A stretch of 64,000 nt of DNA, from NCBI GenBank assembly GCA_036023115.1, contig JAYKKT010000037.1, positions 2,975,501 through 3,039,500 of the forward strand. Reading direction: 5' to 3'. Below, piece after piece: positions 57,601-64,000 of this stretch; the first letter of the stretch is position 1; every line of letters starts with the position of its first letter. A program made the translations under genes and the position numbers. The notes beneath the pieces were generated by a model, which searched no databases, was not told the DNA's origin, and worked only from the letters and a program-made list of their open reading frames with translations. The stretch comes from Brasenia schreberi (Eukaryota > Streptophyta > Magnoliopsida > Nymphaeales > Cabombaceae).

Positions 57601-58680
57601 TAAAGACCTTATGAGTTGTGTTGGTGTTTGAAACAAGGTCAATCCATATTTATAGGGTGTGTCTAAAGTCATGTTCGTGCTCATTTTGGGTTTGAAACTA
57701 TGTCATGACATTGCCAACCGAAACATGATCCATTTCACATGTAAAATATCCACTCCAAGTTAGGTAAACTCGGGAATGCTTTTGGGTGAGGTGTACTTGT
57801 ATTTTAGGTGTTCATACATTTCATCTTAAAGTACTTATATTTTTTATATAAAATGACAAACTCAATATGATATATTAATAGTTACATTACATATCACATC
57901 AAATTATATTGATTATGTAAGATGCTATGTTATCTCTCACGTAAACATCATTTATCATATCATATATGTCACATAAATATCATATGTCGGGCTAATATTT
58001 ATTATTGTACTTAAATATTAATTAATTTTAAGTATTATATAATAACTTTAATAATAGTAAAGTTATATTTTTATTTTAATATTTAATAATATGTAAACAT
58101 TAATATATATTAAATTTTGTTTTATATGACTACTTATTGTATCTTAATTTTAGTGTTGAAAATGTATATTAAATTTAATTAATATGTAATTTATTCAATG
58201 ACGAGCAACCACATCACTCCCGGCATGCTAAATCGTCTTCTGTGACACTGTTACCACTAAGATACCGAATTGATAACTATGGCAAACAAAAAGAAAACTT
58301 GTCGTAGTTTTCAAATCATAAAGACCAAATTAAAAAAGTCGAAAATCTTAAGAGTATTTTTTGTGAAGTTTTTCTTACTCTTTTTCTCACGGATCGTGGA
58401 GACTGAATCTCCTCATACTACGTCGTTGTAGAATTTTCTCATTTTTAACTTAACTAATTATTGAAATATCCAAAACGTAGCTAATTAAATTTCAAAAAAA
58501 ATACTTAAGTAGTTACTTTTTATTATTTTTTCTTCTTTTTGCCTTACATTCGAAGCCAGGAGAGCCGTCATATCTCCATGTTCATAAAAGAGGACGGTTT
58601 CAAACGCAAAGGAAGAACCAAACATGCTTAACAGTATTTTGGAAAATACGATTCGGCTATCAGTAAATATTGCCCTCTCA
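57600..58680. other. Unassigned, very AT-rich sequence
   Basis: Runs such as ATATTAATTAATTTTAAGTATTATATAA dominate from 57830 to 58180. No coding or repeat family is visible. The part next to 58680 may contribute to the F-box gene promoter. Confidence 0.35.
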
Positions 58681-58683
58681 TCT

Positions 58684-58945
58684 CTCTCTCTCTCTGGATA
58701 TTCTCTGCAATAATGGAGCCCATGTTTGAGGAGGCAAGGTGGGGCTCTTAATTGCCTCCATCCTTATCTTTCCTCTCTGAACCTTATCTGAGATCTCATT
58801 ATCCATCCACGCGGGCTCGGTAAAGACTTGCCGTCCACCCCTCCCCCTTTTTGCGTTCCTCTTCTTCTAGAACCGCTGCTTTTAAAGCAACCGTTTCTGC
58901 CACTCATTATAAAATATCTGCTTACTAATAAATCCTTTTGCTATA
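58684..58945 (+). promoter_or_regulatory. Putative core promoter of the F-box/kelch gene
   Basis: A pyrimidine patch (CTCTCTCTCTCTCTCT, about 58680-58695) is followed by a TATA-like box TATAAAATA at 58908-58916. Transcription would then begin near 58940-58950, giving a 5' leader of about 200 bases before the ATG at 59147. The positions are inferred from motifs only. Confidence 0.5.
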
Positions 58946-59146
58946 CATAACCGAAGTCGCTCCATCAATTCCATCCATAAAAGCCCCATTCAGGCTCTTT
59001 CCTTGCCAGTGTTCCAATCTCGAAAGCCCATTTTGCACTTCTTGATTTGCAAATCGTTTCAATCCCGAGTTTAGAGAAAACACAACAAAGGTCTTTCATT
59101 AATTTGTTTTGTTTAGTCGTTTTGAGATCGAAGATCGGAAAATTAG

Positions 59147-60220
59147 ATGCAAGAGGTGGAGATAGAGTGGTCGCCGGTAGTCCCGGATCTACCGGACGAC
59201 GTAGCCATGGACTGTTTAATTCGGGTTCCCCATAATTACCTAGCGTCTATGGGAGGGGTGAGCAAAAGATGGAGGGATTTAATCAACAGTGAAGGTTTTT
59301 ATCAGGAGAGGAAGCTCAGGGCCACCGCAGAGGGTTTCGCGTGTTTGATCCAGCAGCGACTTCCCGTCCAGGGCAACTCGTCCTCGATGAGGGAGAAGAG
59401 CGGGACAAGGACTCCGCCGGAGTACGCGTTGACGGTCTTCGACCCGAAGAGGAGAACTTGGGAGAGGCTGCCGCACGCAGACGACCTTCGCGGCGGCCTC
59501 CCACTCTTCTGCCAATGCGTTTCCGTCGAGGGAAAACTCGTCCTTCTGGGTGGTTGGGACAATTTGTCCTGGGAGGCGACCCGGTGCGTCTGGGTGTTTG
59601 ATTTCCGGACCCAGCAGTGGACGAGGGGGAAGGACATGCCGTCCCCCGCTCGGTCGTTCTTCGCGGCCGGGGGCAGCGGAGGGAAGGTCTTCGTCGCCGG
59701 CGGGCACGACGAGGGGAAGAACGCCCTGAAGATGAGTGCGGTATACGACGTGGGGAGAGATGAGTGGGAGGAGATGGGAGAAATGCATGAGGAGCGGGAC
59801 GAGTGCGAAGGGATGGTTGTAGGCAAAGAGTTCTGGGTTATCAGTGGGTACGGGACAGAGAGTCAGGGACGGTTTGTGGGGAGCGCGGACGTCCTGGACA
59901 CAGAGTCCGGGACTTGGAGGTGTGTGGAGGACGTTTGGGAGGCTGGGAAGTGTCCGAAACCGGCCGGAATTCGAGTCTCCAAGGACGCAACGAAGGTAAT
60001 TTGCCTGGCCGGAGAGGGGGAAAACGGCGCGGCTAAGGTGGGAAGGTGCGTTGTGCTGATGGGAGAAGGCGTGGCAATGGTGACGGGATCGGCGTACGAG
60101 GCTGGACCAGTCGGCTGTTATTTGGTGGAGTCCGGCAAGCAGGGCGATGTTTGGACGAAGATCGAAATGCCGAATGAGTTCGGCGGGTTCGTGCAGTCCG
60201 GGTGCTATGTGGAGATCTAA
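59147..60220 (+). CDS. F-box/kelch-repeat protein (KFB/SKIP20-like)
   Basis: This is a single-exon, 357-residue protein. The F-box spans about residues 11-56 (LPDDVAMDCLIRVPHNYL, then VSKRWRDLINSEGFYQERK) and would bind SKP1 in an SCF ubiquitin ligase. Kelch repeats follow, with the glycine doublets at 135-136 (LLGGW) and 185-186 (VAGGH), a variant SGYG at 233-236, and blade tryptophans at 105, 158, 207 and 257 (TW/QW/EW). The AMDCLxRVP and SFYQER-type wording and the length place it near Arabidopsis KFB39/KFB50 (SKIP20). Those relatives target phenylalanine ammonia-lyase and type-B response regulators for degradation. Which substrate applies here is unknown. The gene is strikingly GC-rich against an AT-rich background. 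The start ATG is the first in the transcript. It looks intact. Confidence 0.9.
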   Translation: MQEVEIEWSPVVPDLPDDVAMDCLIRVPHNYLASMGGVSKRWRDLINSEGFYQERKLRATAEGFACLIQQRLPVQGNSSSMREKSGTRTPPEYALTVFDPKRRTWERLPHADDLRGGLPLFCQCVSVEGKLVLLGGWDNLSWEATRCVWVFDFRTQQWTRGKDMPSPARSFFAAGGSGGKVFVAGGHDEGKNALKMSAVYDVGRDEWEEMGEMHEERDECEGMVVGKEFWVISGYGTESQGRFVGSADVLDTESGTWRCVEDVWEAGKCPKPAGIRVSKDATKVICLAGEGENGAAKVGRCVVLMGEGVAMVTGSAYEAGPVGCYLVESGKQGDVWTKIEMPNEFGGFVQSGCYVEI

Positions 60221-60410
60221 AAATGGAGGCCGCAGAGGTCTCTTTCAAGATTTTCCATTGTTTTTGTTCGTGATGGTGAGGTTATCGGGAATTTCTACGT
60301 ATGCTTTTGGTACCTTTTCCATCCTATAGTCGAGCTTGAGTAATGTATAGATTTGTAAATATGCATGGGCTGTGTTTGAGAAACCTAATCCGAGTTGGGG
60401 AATTGCTGAA

Positions 60411-60518
60411 TCCTGATTTGAGCCTATGGAGTTGACTTGCATTTCGTCAAATGTCTGGCACGCTTCCTGATGTGAGCCTATGGAGTTGACTTGCATTTTG
60501 TCAAATGTCTGGCACGCT
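60411..60518. repeat. 54-bp tandem duplication downstream of the F-box gene
   Basis: Units 60411-60464 and 60465-60518 both read TCCTGAT[T/G]TGAGCCTATGG to GTCTGGCACGCTT, with only about two differences. They probably lie in or just past the 3' untranslated region. Confidence 0.92.
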
Positions 60519-61027
60519 TAATGTTAATTCAATCATGCAAAAGTGCTCCCAAAGTCGATGAGTCTTCGCTTCTTTTTTCTATGAAAAGTACTCCCACGAG
60601 ACACTCGAATTATTCTGGGCATTCAATGAGGTGGATTCGAATGCGCTTGCGCTTAGTTATGAAAAGTTTGCCCGCCAAAGCGAATTACTTCGCTCAAGTA
60701 AAACATTGGAAAAACCAGTTTTAGGTTTGGAGAGGGTATGAACACCGGAGGAGATCGACTGTTCTTAACCTTTGCACTACCCGACGCAATTTTTAAGGAA
60801 GCGTGGTAGAGCAATCTCCTTGATTTTTTATTATGCTTTTTCGCAAGTGACTTGTGTGATCGCCTTGTTCTGAAATGTGTGACACCGAATTTCGGGAACG
60901 AAATTTAAGGAGGATAGATTATAATACATCCAGTTGGGTTTGTGACTTTGGATGTGAGAAGTGGATAGAACCAAATGAAACAAGAAAAAAGGGTAAAAAA
61001 TTGAAGTAAAAAAGGATTGTTCCAGAG

Positions 61028-61147
61028 TGTTAGCTCAAGGTATGGGGCTCTAGCACTGTTGTTGCTGGTGGGGAGTTCGATTGCCAGCCGTAGAGCTTCG
61101 GTCTCCTCTTGTAACCAATAAAGGTAGAACTGGAACCCCAAAAAAAA
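61028..61147 (+). mobile_element. tRNA-derived SINE, plus strand
   Basis: It has an A-box-like TTAGCTCAAGGTA (61029-61041), a B-box-like GGGGAGTTCGATTGCCA (about 61070-61086), the family tail CTCCTCTTGTAACCAATAAAGG and an A-run at 61140-61147. The B-box and tail match the minus-strand copy at 63093-63230. The left flank AAAAAGGATTG and the right flank AAAAAGGAGGG could be a poor target duplication. Confidence 0.7.
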
Positions 61148-61488
61148 GGAGGGGAGGGGTCATGGTTTGGTTCCAATTCGATTAGCCGGTTCCATTTGGT
61201 ACTGCATGCCCGGCTCCAAGGTCAGTGCAGGGTGGGCTCATAGGCTAATGCAAGGCTACTTGTTGAAAAGGAAGGTCTCTTAATGACCCTCCTCTGAAGA
61301 GACAGTCAAGGGATTCAAGGGATCTAAGTAAAGCTGAGGTTGGGTGTTGGCCCCATTTATGTATACCCGCAGGTGGGCAATGCCTACTCGCCCTACTATT
61401 GCATGGATTGGGTTTTTAGGGTTGAAAACTATCCTGCTAGGGCAGGATTAGGTTTAGGGATGACCTGCCCCACTCCACCCTATAGTAA

Positions 61489-62674
<1,186 letters not shown>

Positions 62675-62757
62675 CACGCATTAGTTATCAAACTCATGAC
62701 CTTCGATTTATGAGTTGACCGTCTAGCCTGGTGAGCTATTGCTCGTTGTGCTGAAAA
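62675..62757 (-). repeat. tRNA-like SINE fragment, minus strand
   Basis: The minus strand reads GAGCAATAGCTCACCAGGCTA (A-box), then a CTCATAA anticodon-loop-like stretch as in tRNA-Met, and ATGAGTTTGATAAC (B-box-like). It resembles the pair at 2138-2282 and would be the same SINE family. No tail is visible. Confidence 0.55.
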
Positions 62758-63092
62758 ATGAAGCGATGTTTAACGAAATTCCATAGATCGAAACACAAAT
62801 ATACAACTCTATCTAGATTCAACATTTTCACAGGCGCAACTTGGCCAACTTTTGCAATCCAGTTGAGAGATGCTGGTAGAGAAATGGACATAGGAACATG
62901 TCGATCTCATTCATATGTGATGGTCAACAAGTTGGCAATCTAAGTGGATAAGAAGGATGGGAGTTTCTAAGAATAGCAATCTTTAAAATGTTCATTTAAT
63001 TTCTTCTGTCTTGCTTGATGTGGAGCTGGTGGGACATGCAGCCACTTAAGTGAACTTATCCAGGCCCAGACATACGTGTGATGAATTGTCTT

Positions 63093-63230
63093 CTTTTTTT
63101 TTCGTTACAAGAGGAGGCTGAAGCGTAAAATACCCACCATACCCATATATGCACTCTGTGGGAGTCGAACTCCCCACAAGCAGAAACCCTGTTAGAGCGT
63201 CCTGTCGTAGAGCCAACACTCGGTGCGCTA
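63093..63230 (-). mobile_element. tRNA-derived SINE with target-site duplication
   Basis: On the minus strand it reads TAGCGCACCGAG (A-box), GGGGAGTTCGACTCCCAC (B-box), and a tail ending CCTCCTCTTGTAACGAAAAAAAAAG. The flanks ATGAATTGTCTT (63081-63092) and ATGAATTGGCTT (63231-63242) are a 12-bp target duplication with one mismatch. It is the same family as the plus-strand copy at 61028-61147. The first bases of the tRNA-like head are missing. Confidence 0.85.
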
Positions 63231-63242
63231 ATGAATTGGCTT

Positions 63243-64000
63243 TTAGATATGACTTCCGCAACATTCTTTCGCAACACGAACTTGGAAATCAATTTACCGG
63301 ATCAGAATCTTTCTCCATCCAACTCCCAATACAAAACATCTAATTCTTGTTGTCGACAAGATTTATGGCAGACATTAAAAAAACTTAACAAAGTTGGCAC
63401 CTTGATGCAAACATAAAAAGCTACTTTTATACTCCTTTATTTTCTAAAATACCCTTATCTGCACCTTCTCTCTTCTCCTTCCTTATCCCCCATCTCACAT
63501 CAACTGTCACCTTCTCTGCTCCCTCAAACGATCTCTTTCCATCTCACTCTCTGTCTCAATCTTTAGACATCTTTTTGCTTTTTTATAATCAATTTTTTAT
63601 GGAGTAGAACTATGAAGTCAATGACAAGATAAGGAAAAGGAAATCAATTGAGAAAGAGGACTCGAGCATCAGAACACGGATCCAGATATGCATAAGTTTT
63701 ATCTCATTCATATTTTTAAATAGGATTAATGTAAGGCACATGTCATCCTACTTTTCTTGTTTGAAGAAAAATAGAATATTGTGTTGTCACTTTTCCTTTA
63801 TTAGGAAATAAAGGACGTAAGAGAACAATTTCTTTGTCTTTACTATTCTTTTTACTAATAAGGCAAGCTAACATTAGATATGCTTAACTTTTCGATTGTA
63901 AGTTCTTTTGGGTGGACTCCTTGCAATAACTCATGTATTATCTTATAATAACTTTTTTTTTTTTCATACTAAATAGGATCGGCTACATGATTTTTTTGTT
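63243..64000. other. Unassigned right end of the window
   Basis: The pyrimidine-rich stretch at 63460-63560 could be an upstream region of a gene beyond the window. Near 63951-63990 a T-run is followed by ATAGGATCGGCTACATGAT, a word common in dispersed plant repeats. No gene is seen. Confidence 0.35.

Noticed and set aside
59279..59826. Two long antisense frames (169 and 174 codons)
   Set aside because: They lie entirely within the GC-rich F-box/kelch gene. Such shadows are expected when stop codons are rare, and the sense frame has clear domains.

Overview
This window is plant nuclear DNA, almost certainly from an angiosperm. It is AT-rich and intron-bearing, with GA/CT and AT microsatellites and many Ty1/copia elements primed by initiator tRNA-Met. 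Its host genes have clear land-plant homologues. I cannot name the species. Two genes look intact: a multi-exon long-chain-base-phosphate phosphatase of the LPP-delta type (coding 25361-32930, eight exons) and a single-exon F-box/kelch protein (59147-60220). Nearly everything else is transposon sequence of different ages, or sequence I could not assign.

Layout. 1-7190: unassigned DNA, a tRNA-like SINE remnant, and a minus-strand Ty3/Gypsy remnant (gag zinc knuckle, protease, primer-binding site, LTR-like region). 7191-17545: a nest of LTR elements. An outer element (E2) has its 5' LTR split by a related element (E1, 7464-12027), and its internal region is interrupted by a deleted minus-strand copia element (E3, 12213-15001, identical 5-bp target duplications). 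17685-18180: a hAT-like MITE. 18655-19260: a broken fragment of the Sec39/NBAS-like gene MIP2. 19382-21403: a minus-strand copia remnant. 21.5-25.1 kb: AT-rich DNA with a plant-mobile-domain remnant and tandem duplications. 25.3-33.0 kb: the LPP-delta gene, whose last intron is 5.7 kb and holds an L1 fragment. 35.5-44.6 kb: an RTE LINE, a copia element, a hAT transposase relic and a copia gag fragment. 45.1-51.7 kb: a short inverted-repeat element split by a minus-strand copia (E7). 51.7-58.6 kb: mostly unassigned, with a minus-strand RTE fragment. 58.7-60.5 kb: the F-box gene. 61-64 kb: SINE copies and an AT microsatellite.

The most interesting object is E1. It has no recognisable gag or pol. 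Between about 8960 and 10694 it carries plant gene fragments instead: a B3 DNA-binding domain piece, then a long piece of a UBR7-like PHD-finger E3 ligase. The related element E2 matches E1 on both sides of this block but carries unrelated sequence inside it. This suggests a non-autonomous LTR family with a swappable cargo segment. E1 and E2 would depend on enzymes from other copia elements; the copia relics here all look dead. The two intact host genes have no evident functional link.
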